Part shown: positions 24,189 through 35,757 of the stretch, in pieces
Layout of the letters: every line of letters begins with the position of its first letter
How positions within the stretch are numbered: position 1 is the stretch's first letter
Source of the DNA: Hydractinia symbiolongicarpus
Taxonomy: Eukaryota > Cnidaria > Hydrozoa > Anthoathecata > Hydractiniidae
NCBI RefSeq assembly: GCF_029227915.1
Contig: NC_079877.1
Coordinates: 15,734,851 to 15,798,850, forward strand
Direction: 5' to 3'
DNA length: 64,000 nucleotides
Position numbers and translations under genes: made by a program
The notes under the pieces: model-generated
Databases searched by the model: none
What the model saw: the letters and a program-made list of their open reading frames with translations, nothing else
What the model was told of the DNA's origin: nothing

Positions 24189-24273
24189 ATTTTTGATTTG
24201 CTCGAAATTTTCCGTTCGGTATAAAAAAGTGTATAAAAAGCGGAACGGAACTGAGACCGTAAAACCGTGTATT

Positions 24274-25215
24274 GTGTTTGTGAAAAAAAACAAGTACTGT
24301 TCAGAACATTATTCACTTAGTAAAAATAACAAAACTTTAACTAAGCCGTTCATTATCTGCTCTTTTTTTCTTAACAATAGAAATTGTTTCAACCGTTAAT
24401 CCCAGACCGGTATTTTAAGCATATTCTTAAAATCGCGTGTAGAATTTTTTTTTTCACAAATTTTTATGCCCCTGAAGTATATAGAATTGAGTTCCGTTAA
24501 TAAAGTTATCAATCTAATAATTCAGTGGAATTTTTAATGTGTTTGAAAGAAAATCAATTCAAACATTTTTCTCAGTGTTTTGTGACTATTAAAAAAATTG
24601 TGTAAATAACATAGAACTAGACGACCTTTATTATTTGTTTCTCTATTGACTGTGTATCAGGTCTCCTAAATTTAAAGTGTATTTAAACGCCTGCTTTTTA
24701 CACGTTTGGATAAAATGTCTAGTATAAGATGGAGTAATCGCCCGTTCAAAGTCAAAAGAGACAAAAAATTGAATGGAACCTTAGCTTATATATACGTATT
24801 TTACACAGGAAGTGATGTCTTAAATATCTATTTAATCGTACGGAACTGAAAGTTAATAAGGTCACTCTTAATGAGGTAGCCCACTTATATTAGACAATAA
24901 CGATATGTAATTAAGAGATAAATTACACATTTAATTTGTGAATTTATTGAAAGATTTTTTTATATGTTTGCTATTTTCATTAACTTAAAGTTTCATATTT
25001 GATTATGATGGCGCAAAATAAAATAAAATATAGAAGTTGTATTCATATTTTAGCATCAATATATGTTGTCATACTTAACAGCAAAACAGGTACTACAAAT
25101 TTTTTTTCATTTTGTTTGTATTTTAAAAATTTGACTCCTTTTTTATTTATCAAATGGACAATATGATATATAAAAGAATCTTTCATAGTCCTATAACTGT
25201 AGTTAAATATCTGTA
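24274..25215. other. no gene seen
   Basis: AT-rich spacer between the ISL2EU element and the Penelope-like relic. No motif or repeat end recognised. Confidence 0.45.
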
Positions 25216-25221
25216 CCTTAA

Positions 25222-26010
25222 AACCGTTGGTTTGGTGGCGTTATATTGATGACATATTGATCATTTGGCAGCATGGAGAGAAAAATGTTAAGCAGTGTGT
25301 AGAACTTCTAAATCTTGTCACCCTCCAATTAAGTCTACCGCTACGTATTCTAAAGAAGGAGTAAATTTTTAAGATATCCAGGTTGTTATTAAAGGCAACC
25401 AAACTTATCGCTGATCCGTACCAAATGAAACCAACAGATACTCACCAGTATCTGGAGGCAACGTATTTCATTCCAAAAGTTCTAATCCCTATAGCCAAGC
25501 TTTACGTCTGAATCGAATTTCTTCAGATTTTTTTGATAAGAGATATAACGAACTGGAGACTTGGCTTATAAAGCGAGGTTACAGTGATAGATTAGTAAGA
25601 CAGAGAATATTAAAAGCGAGAAAATTTAAACAGAATGACTTAAATAGAGAAATCTTCTGTCGAAAAAGACCCTGGCATTACCTTTAATATAGCTTATCAT
25701 GCCCAAACCTTTAGTTGTCAGATTTAAACGAGGGAAAAGCTAGAAAGATTTTCTTGTTGAATAAAGCGGTCGTAAGCGGTGTAAGGCACGACGTTGCGAT
25801 GTCTGCAATTACAGTAAGAATTGTCAAAGCTTTAAAAGTGGCAGTAAAATTTATAACATCCAAAAGAGTTTGAACTGTAATTCCAGTATGACGGTTTATT
25901 TGGTACAATGTCGAGAGTGTAAGTAGAAGTATGTCGGAAGTGAAAGTACCAAGTTGCGTCTCCGTTTTACCAGCAAAGATGGAAGCAAGGAGTTTGTTTT
26001 ATGTTTGTTA
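25222..26010 (+). pseudogene. Penelope-like retroelement relic (RT end plus GIY-YIG)
   Basis: The plus strand carries, with frame changes, the C-terminal part of a Penelope-like reverse transcriptase: WWRYIDDILIIWQHGE (the YxDD active-site strand), then KPTDTHQYLEATYF, then SQALRLNRISSDFFDKRYNE and RGYSDRLVRQRILKARKF. It is followed by the element's GIY-YIG endonuclease: ARRCDVCNYSKNCQSFKSGS, then SMTVYLVQCRECK, one stop, and KYVGSESTKLRLRF. Such enzymes prime reverse transcription at nicked targets. The N-terminal RT part is missing and there are at least two frameshifts and one stop. Confidence 0.8.
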
Positions 26011-26045
26011 ACTCGTGATGTTCTATTGCGCGCATGGTGATTGTG

Positions 26046-26143
26046 CAAGGTATAAAGATAACATGTGAATAATAAATGTCCTAGACTGTAAGTGCTAGAA
26101 TAACAATAATGGCGGACGAGCCGCGAAGCCGTGATAATATATA
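26046..26143 (-). repeat. 3' LTR fragment
   Basis: About 98 bp matching 31127-31248 in direct orientation, ending at gataatatata. It abuts the Penelope-like relic on its left, so the rest of the LTR has been lost there. Confidence 0.7.
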
Positions 26144-26352
26144 CAAGTCCTATTTTTTTTTTTTTTTTGAGAATATAGCTAAACATATCTTAAAAAACAA
26201 CCATATCACTTCAGCTGTCTGTTCAGTTTAATACATAGTCCTGGAATCGCACTGGCATCTGCCTCAATCGTCTTGATCTGCGAGGAGGAGTTTCACCAGC
26301 GGTAGCAGTAGTCGGCGGTGCTTCGTGTTGCTCGGTATCGTTATGCTAAATG

Positions 26353-27300
26353 TCAGCAGAGTCTGGCACAGGATTGATCGCAGATGGATTGAATTTTGGC
26401 TGTTTCGTTGGGAGTGTCTGTCAGTGGTGGTGAAGGCTCAACGATATCTGTTTGTCGACACTCAGGCAGGATTTTCCTCAAAAATTGGCAGTTTCTGAGT
26501 GTTGTACAACGACTTCCATCCACTACAACCCGGTATTGTCGATGGGGCAGTGCTTCAGCTACGATTCCGGTCCTTTGCCATCGTAGTGATTGGTTAACAG
26601 TTGGCTTGTTTTCGATAGACTGTGTGTATCGTTTGCGGAAAGTAGCTCCCTCACATTTGCGAAATCTATCCACTGTTGTCAAAACCGCGTGAGAGGTGGG
26701 AGATGATCTTTCAAATGACGTCTAAAGAGGAGATCCGCAGGCGACACGCCCATATCAGGTGCAGGAGTGTTCCGGTATAATAACAGAGCTTTGCTGACTT
26801 CATCTGTGTCGAGTGATCCAGACGGACTAACATTAGTCGTGAAAATACGCTTGGTGATTTTTACGGCTACTTCAGCACGTCCGTTACGCTGTGAATATCC
26901 AACAGATGATGTATGGTGGGATACATGCCAGAATTGCACGTCGTGTGAATTGAAGGGCGGGCCAACATCTGTCGAAATTTCTTCTGGTACATCGAAACTT
27001 GTGAAATATTGTCTGAGTATTGTAATGAGCATTGACGCTGATGCATCCGGTTTGGTTGCAGCAACTTCGGCCCATCCGGATAATCGGTACATTCACCCGA
27101 CCATATGGAAGAGGTCGGCGACAGTATGTTAGAATGGATACACTGGAAAATTGGGCTCTGTCGGCATATCCTTTCTGTTTGACGGGGAAATTTCGTTGCA
27201 TCGCTTGCACTGATCCCGTCTATTTTGAATCTGAGCTGACATTCCCGGCATGTCGCGTGATGGGAGATATTGGGGATGAATAAGTTATCGTCGAATCGGG
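26353..27300 (-). pseudogene. Gypsy integrase region
   Basis: Read leftwards from 27300: an HHCC-type zinc-binding remnant, then the rve catalytic core. ISTDVGPPFNSHDVQFW holds the second catalytic Asp strand, and HHTSSVGYSQRNGRAEVAVK holds the catalytic Glu helix. LLLYRNTPAPDMGVSPADLL follows as the typical end of the core. A further frame, 26682-26353, contains QSLRWQRTGIVAEALPHRQY, the integrase C-terminal SH3-like tail. Several frame changes (for example near 27090) break it. Confidence 0.8.
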
Positions 27301-27479
27301 CGTGAATTGCAGCGACTATATCTTCTTCGATTGCATTGTGGCTTGAGGGTAATTGTTATGAGGTTGTCGGTGCGCGTGACATCGCATCAGCGCCGTTGTT
27401 ATTTTAACCAGGTATGGCGATGACATGAAACTGGAACATTAGTGCCTTCTTTCTACCAAACTGCTCCTGCAGACTATGT

Positions 27480-27745
27480 AAAAAATACATCCCACAAATT
27501 GGTTTTATATGACTCGCGGATGTACTGTCGCTAATTTCATATTTGCTTATACACTCACTTAATTTATACAACCACAAATGTTAAAAAATTGTATATATCT
27601 AAAAATATTTTATGCCTTATATTTATACTGTATATTTTAAAATCTTTCTTTTCAAGTTGACATTAACTAGCTTTTATTAGCTATATATGCATTTATACTT
27701 AGTCAACTATAAATAAATGAATAATAATAATAATAATAATTCTAA
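27480..27745. mobile_element. small insertion with (ATA)n end in Gypsy pol
   Basis: Between the RNase H end (reading DAMSRAPTTS on its left side) and the RNase H core lies an AT-rich 265-bp block ending in 'aataataataataat'. Gypsy coding resumes on both sides, so this block was inserted later. The simple-repeat end suggests a SINE or short LINE tail; no internal promoter is clear. Confidence 0.4.
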
Positions 27746-28654
27746 TTTTCAGGAGTCTCGGGTTAGATATTTCATTCAGGCTACGGTTGTTGAAGATGCA
27801 AACCAAAGGTTCGTGGTCGACTGCGACAATTAGATTATGACATCCCATCATGTATATTTTGCAGCATTCCAATGCAAAGAGAGGAGCATGGGTGTCACCT
27901 TCAATTGGTGCGTAGCGGGCCTCTGCGGGGGTTGTAAGTCGGGATCCAGCATAACATATCTTCCAATGTCCATCGCCACATTTTGGGTCGACAGATAGAC
28001 ATTCACAATGTTTTTGGGACAACGTGAACCCTATTCCATTCTTGCTCCAGTCTGTATTAATGCACGTTCGTCGGTTGACTTGAAATGTGTGTACACCGTT
28101 TCGAATGCTATCTAAGTTTTCTGATTTAGAGGACTGAAATAATTGTTTGAGTTGATCGTCCCAATAAAATTTCCCATCATGTTTTAGCAGATCACGAAAT
28201 GGTGACATTATAAGGGTTTGAGCGAATGAATACGACGTTTGATTGACAAGTCCGAACCAGCATCTAAGACCTGTAATATTCTTTGGAGATGGAAAATTCC
28301 TAATAACATGCATAAGTTTAAGATTAGGTTGGTATCCCTCCTGGGAGATGTCAATCCAGCAAACTCAAACGTATCTTTGGCAAATGCAAACTTCTTTGGG
28401 TTGAAAACTACACCATTATCTGCACACAATTTTATATAGCGAATTGTGTGCCAAAAAGCAGAAGCGATATCCTTGTCCCACAGAAGAGAATCATCGATGA
28501 TTCGTTTTACTCTAGGGATGTCCTTAGTAATGTCATCAAACCTCTTTGTGTGACCATCATTGAATGCATGGAATCCCTGAGGAGCAGGAAGGTAGCGGCA
28601 CCTTCCCCATTCTGTGATGTACGTGGTAGCGTCGCGTGTACTTTTGTCGAGCAT
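27745..28654 (-). pseudogene. Gypsy reverse transcriptase / RNase H
   Basis: Minus strand. RT palm and fingers: WGRCRYLPAPQGFHAFNDGH, then RIIDDSLLWDKDIASAFWHT with the active-site DD, then NPKKFAFAKDTFEFAGL. After a frame change near 28300 come the thumb (FPSPKNITGLRCWFGLVNQT) and RNase H (INTDWSKNGIGFTLSQKHCE, later VAVDHEPLVCIFNNRSL). The order is that of Ty3/Gypsy pol. Further RT N-terminal pieces continue to about 29040 in broken frames. Confidence 0.85.
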
Positions 28655-29040
28655 TAAACTATGGTAACCATTCCATGCATCTAGGGTGGTTTTCTTGGTA
28701 TTAGTTGGAACAACACTGACAACATCGAAAGGTGACTGGGTGTGGTGGATTTCCCTTCTGGTTGCTGCCTTTTAAATGTTGAAGGTCAACTGTTCTTCTA
28801 GTAGTGCCATTTTTCTTTAGTACTGTGATCATACGAGAGCATCATGTAGTTAGAGTGCCGGTAGGGACAGGCTTGATGATTTTCAGGGCGATGTCCTCGT
28901 CTAGCTGCCGTTTCACTGCTTCTTTCCAATGATGTGGCAATGGTATTGGCTTGTGGCAAGCAACAGGGGTGGTATTGGGCAAAAACGATTTCTTCAGAGG
29001 ATCTCCAGTCATTACTTGTAGGCTTTGATGACAGCATGTA

Positions 29041-29350
29041 TTAAATACTCTGCTTGCGAAGTATTTTTTTATCCATCACTCAGTGTCTTCCCTGTATTCC
29101 CGTGCTGCAGGGTTTGGTATCTGGTCCGGAATAGGTGGACACGATGAGCGAGCGGGACAACCACATGCGGCAGTTGACTCTTCGTGTGGAACGATGACAT
29201 TGTGGGTGTTGACACTACTCACTACATGCTGGTTAGGAAACTCCCATTGGATGATGTTTAATTTCCTTAGAGCAGATTGAGATAAGAACATACCGTTGAC
29301 GTCCTCGCATTTGTAGACGAGCTCAGTCGCGGTTTTGTTGTTAACAGAAA
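29041..29350 (-). pseudogene. Gypsy protease/RT linker
   Basis: Minus-strand frame with ATELVYKCEDVNGMFLSQSA and ACGCPARSSCPPIPDQIPNP. The CGCPxR..PPxxP signature sits between protease and RT in a common animal Gypsy lineage. The protease catalytic DTGA strand is not visible because the insertion at 29.35-30.02 kb replaces that side. Confidence 0.65.
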
Positions 29351-30030
29351 TGTCCGGATTCCGCCCGCCACCTTCAATAACTTTTCATAGGGTTGTTCAA
29401 ATTGAATGAAACTTGGCACACTTATAGTACGTCATAAAAGGAACAAAATGACGGCAATAAATTTTTGCTTGCATCAGCATATTTTCTGTGACGTCATCAG
29501 AAGCTTGAAATTTGTTAAAAATGGCACTATCTGCTTAAAATTTAATTACCTTTGTTCTGGAGTGAATTTTTACATTCTGTTTGAAGTTTCCGGAAGCTAA
29601 ATAAAAGTTACTTAACATATCTTCCGGTTTTTATATGGATCCCATAAACAATTGCCAAAACTTGTCCGAAACTCTGGTTTTTCCCTATTTTCGGGTAAAA
29701 CCCGACAAAATCGGGAAATTGGATTAGTCACGTGTCTAAATTATGCAAAATGATTCTTCTTGATAAAACAAAGTTGTGTTGAAAGTTTCAAGTTCTAAGG
29801 ATAATTCTAACAGGAGTTATTATATTTTCCCCATTATAAGGACTTCATAGAGATTTTTATGGGTAGTTTCGAGTAATGGCCAATATCAAGGCCTCTGAAA
29901 GGTATGGGACCTAAAAATTTAGCATACACGTGTCTAATAGATAAATATTGAAACTCAGTAAGTATCATAGACATAAAAAAAGCAATAAGGAGTTTTTTAA
30001 AAAAAACCGTCAGGGGGGGGGGGGGGGGGG
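29350..30030. mobile_element. TTAA-type non-autonomous element inserted in Gypsy
   Basis: This block (ataacttttcatagggttgt at the left, agcaataaggagtttttt at the right) matches the element at 44.58-47.77 kb in reverse orientation. It lies between Gypsy gag and protease, so it inserted after the retrotransposon. Its right edge is a run of 20 or more G (about 30013-30033). It lacks any long frame. Confidence 0.65.
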
Positions 30031-30669
30031 GGGACGGTCAGTCAATCGTGGTAAGGATGGTATTGCTGCCATTTCGCCAAGGATTTTGTTGCGGTGTAAG
30101 GAGTTGTATAGTCCTGCTATAACTTGAGACATGATTATATTTTTAGAGTATGATGTCCTGCATTGGGCATCAGCACAGTCACAATTGCGCACAAAATCAC
30201 AGAGCATGGCCTGTGACTTAAGGCGGGAAATGAAATACGTGATTGATTCTCCGTCGCTTTGACGTATGGTAAAGAATTGTTGACGATAAACCTCTGGGTG
30301 TACGGTTTTTACAGCAACGGACTTGATGTGTGCCAGCAATTCTTCTTCGTTGACAATGTTGAGGGCGTCGGGTCCAACAAAGTTGAATAGCATCTTGTTC
30401 ACATTCGCATCGTATGCCGATCTTAATTCATTGCGTATACTCTGTCCATCGATCAAACGTGTCATTTGCTTGTATCGGTTCCACTCGTCGATAAATATGT
30501 GCCATTTGATATCGGTGCTATCAGCAGATATTGTGGGGCGACTTGGTTTTAAGCAGCGACCGGTTGCATTGGGTACAGGAGGTGATTCTGGGATGAGCGT
30601 AGACATTAGCTGTGCCATCTGTTCCTGCATTGCTATTTGTTGTCTTTGCATTTGGATTACAGCAGTCAT
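30010..30669 (-). pseudogene. Gypsy gag
   Basis: Open frame of about 219 codons starting MTAVIQMQRQQIAMQEQMAQ, a Gln/Met-rich N-terminal helix, then a capsid-like part (WHIFIDEWNRYKQMTRL, QQFFTIRQSDGESITYFISR). No CCHC knuckle remains, because the frame runs into the poly-G edge of the inserted element (ending in Pro repeats). It is the best-preserved frame of this retrotransposon. Confidence 0.7.
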
Positions 30670-31126
30670 GGCAGCGGTCGTTGCGTCTGCTTAGTCGCGG
30701 TGGTCTGCCTTGTGTCCATATTGGCAGCCGTACGAACTAGTAACGTTGTTCGGAAAACAAAAAACAAAGATGGCGGCTTCTAACGATGTGTATATATTGA
30801 GGTGGAAATGTTTAAGACAAAAATGTGGGGAAAAACAGTGTTTTGTATTGTAGAAATCCCAGAACTCATGTGACAGTGATAAATAACGTCCAGGGAATAC
30901 AAAAGCAGCCAGCAGTATTTCTGGAATGTATGTAGGCAAAATGTGGACTGACCACCTTGTTCAGTTAGCAGAAATGTCAATGATGCAATGTACACGAAAA
31001 TTGTGAATATGTTTGCTGAAAATGTTTGTAAATTGTTGCTTTACCTTTCTGGACTGGTTCGTCTGTATTGAGCGTCGTAAAGGTAATAAATAGTTATAAG
31101 AACTAACAAACTCGCAGCGCCATGTA

Positions 31127-31248
31127 CAAGGTATAAAGATAACACGTGTGTCGTTCGTGAAGTATCTGCGTGAATAATAAATGTCCTAGACCGTTAGGGC
31201 TAGAATAACAATAATGGCGGACGAGCCGAGAAGCCGTGATAATATATA
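31127..31248 (-). repeat. 5' LTR fragment
   Basis: Partner of 26046-26143. It carries an extra 'acacgtgtgtcgttcgtgaa' stretch. Between it and gag (30.69-31.12 kb) are leader sequences with no long frame. Confidence 0.6.
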
Positions 31249-33060
31249 AAGTGATAATTTATCTAAAATTTATTAATCGTTTACTGCTACATCGACCGTT
31301 AGAATTGTGCTTTTGTTCTATTCTCTTTGGACTCTGCTTTGGACTAAGTGTACTACAATAATTATAGTACACTTAAACAATGTGTTACTTTTGTTTCTAT
31401 AATACACACTCATGACCGAATTGGCTCAAATGTATGTAATTGTGGAATTTTTTTTCACAAAACTAATACAGCGTTCTCAAACTTTTCTTGCTCAACCCAG
31501 TAGGACCTAGACCTCTTTTAAAGCAACTTAGGTTTATTTATAGACCATTTCTTGAAATACTTGACCTTTCTTAATAATGTTGTTGTGATAAAATATTTGA
31601 CAGGTAGTATTGCTAGACCAAGAACCTCTTTTTAGTATTTTTGTAAGTAGCACACCACTCACACTTGGCTAAGAACGGAATGCTAGTTTAGATGAGTGTG
31701 CCTCGAAAACTGATCTATTTATTCCAGAATTGCTTAGTAATTTCTTGAGCCAGTGGGAAACAGTTGAAGAAATCATTGCGTAAAGTGGACTGGGAGTTCC
31801 TAGCCGCAACTATAGGGATCTATTTGTCTTTTTCCAATCCAACCTGCGTTCATCCAAAGTCTTAACAACACGCTACGTTTAATCCTGTAAAGGCCTAATA
31901 AGTTGCAGAAGGAGGAGTTTTTCCTGTTTTCAAACTTTTATGTAACTTAACAAAGAAAAACTATAGAAAGTATCTGTCCTAGCCAGAAATTTTACATTAA
32001 GGTGTTAAACTGTGACAACACGTAGGTTACTGACAATGCTAACAAACCAGTTAACTTATACTAAACATCAAAGTTACTTAATTTCTCATTAGCAAATAGT
32101 ATGTCTATGTAGCTTAAAACTTTGTCAACATTCCTTACAAAAGTAAATTTAAGTTGTGGCGCTCTCAAGTTGAAAACACCTGTGCCCCTTCTGCAGGACA
32201 TGCAGAGGAACCATAGCGGTGACGTATGATAGTTCTATGCTTCTATACATTCGTCAAATAACAAGGACAAGTAATTTAGTATGATACTTACAGCAGATGT
32301 TCCAGACTAAATTGTTGCCTAACCTAGTTGCCTAACACCTGGTTTCTAGAATGTGGGATTTCTTGTTTGAAATTTTTCACGCTATAACACGTAGAGAATT
32401 TTCACAATGGATGGAAATTTACCTGGGAATCTTGCAACATATTGGAAAAAGTAAAAACCTTTTACACTGAGATATTTATTCATATTTTTTAAGTGAGCAT
32501 ACCACGGTTATGTTGAAATTAAAATTATGTTGGCATTACCTAAAAAACCTAGGGCAAACGTTTTCAATCGTTAGACTCTATCATTTCTGCTTGAATGGCA
32601 TTCTACTAGAACATTCAGCTTGCTTGGTACAAATTCTGTAGTAATTGTGATTTGCTTGGAACGATACAGTGTCCATTACCTTGCTGATATCTAACAAAGA
32701 CTTCTGTGTGTCGACCCCACATTTCTAACAGGTATGACAAAGCTGCTTGTTGTCTATTTGCAAATAAATCGCAATTTTGTAACATGTTTTGGTGAATGTC
32801 AGAATTGCAAATTTCATTAGCTTTAGGATGTTGAAATGCAACAGTTTTCCTTTCTAGGACCATCTTTCTCATGTAACTGTTCCCAGAAGGTATGTTTTCT
32901 AGCCTTAGGATGATGCATCGCGCTGTATGATTAAATTCAGGGTTTGTGTTAAAATATATCTTTTCATGTATAACGTTACATTTTCAATCCATTAAGCGAA
33001 TTTTACCATCGTATGGTTTGTCAAATTCATCATTTCCTTCTAAGACCCTTGTCTGAGGGA
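31249..33060. other. no gene recognised
   Basis: AT-rich stretch. A minus-strand frame at 32872-32615 (85 codons) has no recognisable motif and no splice context, so it is not called. No repeat ends seen. Confidence 0.4.
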
Positions 33061-33094
33061 ATACTGAACTTTATTTATACTGTAGTTGTTAATT

Positions 33095-35757
33095 TTACTA
33101 TGGGGTGATATTGAAGTGTGTCCTGGCCCTGAGGACAACCTTATGGCATTATGTAAACAAAAAGGACTCAGATTAGTTCACCAGAATATTTGGGATTACT
33201 AAGTAACATGACTAACTTCAGAAATTGACATTATTGGGCTATCAGAAACACATAAAGTTAGCAACGACCACACAGATACCGATGGTTTATATGGTCTACA
33301 AGGATATTCATTTTTAAAACGGAACCGAAGTACTGGGATATGCGTGGGAATTGCGATTTATATTAAAGATGGATTAAACTTTAAGAGACGACCTGACTTA
33401 GAAAATTCCTCAACTGAGTCTCTATGGATATAAGCTTTTATACAAAAATCAATATCACTTTTAGTTGGACTTTTTTATCGTCCTTCTGAGGGATCGAAGT
33501 ATTTGCAGAGTAACTTTAACGAATTATTAAATTATCATCTAGAATCATTACGAGTAGCAATTGCACTGAAATTGCAATTATGGGAGATTCTAATATGAAT
33601 TATAAAACAAAAAACACCGACTAAAATTTTAAGTCAATCAATGATGCTTATGGTTTCAAACAATTAGTTAAAAAACCTACACGTATAACAGATACATAGC
33701 AATATTAATTGATCTGATTTTTACTAACTATCCACTAAACGTTTCGTTTGTAGAAGTATTACCGACGTCACTATGACATGGTTGGCTGCGTCAGAAAAAT
33801 GAGCCACATGAAACAGTCGATGCGCACAATCAAATGTTGTAATTACAAGAATTATGATCCAGAAAAAATGCGTAAGGATATAAATGATATTGATTGGCAA
33901 CCGGTCTACCAGGCTACCGATGTTGATTACTTCAACAATAAACTTCGGAAAGTTTTTGATGAACACACACCTATGCTTGAAAAATCTGACATGAACAAAC
34001 GTGATAAATTACTTTGTAAAACACGTAAAACAAACGTAAAAAAATGATTGGGCAATTTATAGAAGATTGCAAATCTGATGTAACAACAAAATCAAAAAGG
34101 CAAAAGTAACCTTTCAGAAAACCACCTTAACTGAGAATATAGGTAATCTTCAGAAATTTTGGAAAACAATTAAATCAGTGTTTCCGAACAAGACTCGTAA
34201 CATAAAAATCAGTGGCGCTATTAACGATGATAAAACATCTATCGTAAATAACTTCAGTAATTACTTTAGTACAGTTGTAAAAACTTTGAAAACTGCAGCC
34301 ATGCCTCTGATGAACTTTGCTCGGCGGGTAAGGAATAAAATGGTACCACGCACTGATAAATTATTTAAATTAGACCTTGTTTTTATCATTTATATGGAGA
34401 AAGAACTTCGTTCCCTTAAGCGTACAAAAGCCAAAGGTATCGACGAGTTACCACCAGGACTTCTGAAGGATTGTTCAAATTAATATCTAAACCTCTATGC
34501 CATATTGTCAATCTTTCCATTTAAACATCCACTGTGCCATCTAAATGGAAATTAGCCAAAGTTACGCCTGTATTTAAGTCTGGTGTTAGTTCCAAGCCAG
34601 AAAATTTTAGACCCATATCAGTTCTTCCCGTTGTATCAAAGGTTATTAAAAAGGCTGTTTATAACAAGTTAATGGACTTCTTAGAGGAATAAAATGATCT
34701 GAGTGATAGTACGGTTTTACAAAAAAATGATCCACCAAGTTGGCTTCCATCCTTTTATGTGATAGGGTACGCAGGGAAATAAATAATGGTAAAATGGTAG
34801 GTTGTATCTATATAGACCTATCTAAAGCTTTCGACACAATTGGTCATGGTGTTTTATTAACGAAGTTGCAGGCATATGGTATTAAAGGGAATGAATTAGC
34901 GCGATTAACAGATTACCTTTTTAACAGAACTCATATTGTGGAGATTGACAATGTCCGTTCCAATGAAGAAGCTGTATACTTCGGCGCTCCTCATGGTTCT
35001 TTTCTGGGACCACTGCTATTTTTGAACTTCTTCGACAACTTTGAAACTCAATTAAAAAAATCGAATCGAGTTATTAAATTCGCAGACGACACTGTTCTGT
35101 TCCTTTCGTGTAGCAATTTTCGTATAATTGAATCCAACCTTAATGCCGATATGGAAATTGTCACATATTAACTTCTTGAGAACGAGCTAATCATGAACTT
35201 AAACAGAGGCAAGACCGAAGTGATGCTGTTTGGTACTTCACAACGGTTAAAATACCATAAAGACTCGCTGCATGTCGTTTATGGTGATACTCCTATCAAT
35301 GTTGTGTCCCAATACAAGTACCTTGGAACGATAGCAGATAACCATTTATCGTTTTCTAGTAATTTCGATAAAACGTATAAAACTTCCAGTAGTCGGTTAA
35401 GATTGTTACAACGTATGACAGCTTTCCTTACAAGTGACGCTGCGCTGAATGTCTTCATGTCGATGATAATCCCGCTCTTCACCTACAACAGCACACTTAA
35501 AGTTATGTATAATGCAAGTCAGATGAGAAAGCTGGATACATTGAATAATGGTGCCAAAAGCGGTAGTAAGACAAATAAACGGCTGCCGAAATTATTAATG
35601 TGTTGATACGTGATCAATGCATGATGTGTAAAAAGCGCTTATTAAAGGACTTCACCATTGATACTTTCAGTAATTACTTTGATGTTCTTCAACATTCTGA
35701 AAGAACTAAAAACTAACTGTTTTCCATCAAATTACAGCGAGTAAAATCCTATCCTGT
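33095..35757 (+). pseudogene. CR1/L2-like LINE, first copy
   Basis: Non-LTR retrotransposon ORF2 in several frames. Apurinic-type endonuclease: IEVCPGPED, GLRLVHQNI, EIDIIGLSETHK, LLVGLFYRPSEGSK, and GDSNMNYKTK in place of GDFN. Linker: YFNNKLRKVFDEHTPMLEKS. Reverse transcriptase: VGCIYIDLSKAFDTIGHGVL (catalytic Asp), GAPHGSFLGPLLFLNFF (His instead of the usual Gln), and VIKFADDTVLFL (FADD active site). Thumb: YLGTIADNHLSFSSNF. The RT part at 34740-35171 is open; the endonuclease is cut by stops and shifts. The element ends where the second LINE begins, without a clear 3' tail. Confidence 0.8.

Larger units (their letters stand above)
21162..24264. mobile_element. ISL2EU DNA transposon with TIRs
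   Basis: Terminal inverted repeats of about 38 bp: 21162-21200 (ttttacggtctcagttccg, then tccgctttttacacacttg) and 24227-24264 as its complement, with one or two mismatches. Similarity (aatacac / gtgtatt) continues about 9 bp further out on both sides, so the true ends may be near 21153 and 24273. Inside are two convergent genes, a SAP/YqaJ-type partner (+) and a THAP-DDE transposase (-), the known two-gene layout of ISL2EU elements. Confidence 0.8.
26046..31248 (-). mobile_element. Ty3/Gypsy LTR retrotransposon, decayed
   Basis: Direct repeats at 26046-26143 and 31127-31248 (caaggtataaagataac ... aataatggcggacgagccg) mark LTR material at both ends. The right one has a 28-bp segment absent from the left. 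Between them, on the minus strand, lie gag, protease/RT, RNase H and integrase in Gypsy order. Insertions interrupt it at about 29.35-30.02 kb and 27.48-27.745 kb. Homology is broken by many frameshifts, so it cannot move on its own. Confidence 0.8.

Noticed and set aside
26396-27283. Plus-strand open frames across 26.4-27.3 kb
   Set aside because: They are antisense shadows of the Gypsy integrase frames.
30003-30033. Proline-rich C-terminus of the Gypsy gag frame
   Set aside because: The prolines come from the poly-G edge of the inserted TTAA-type element, not from gag.
32615-32872. 85-codon minus frame
   Set aside because: No recognisable motif, no neighbouring exons, and composition no different from surrounding AT-rich DNA.
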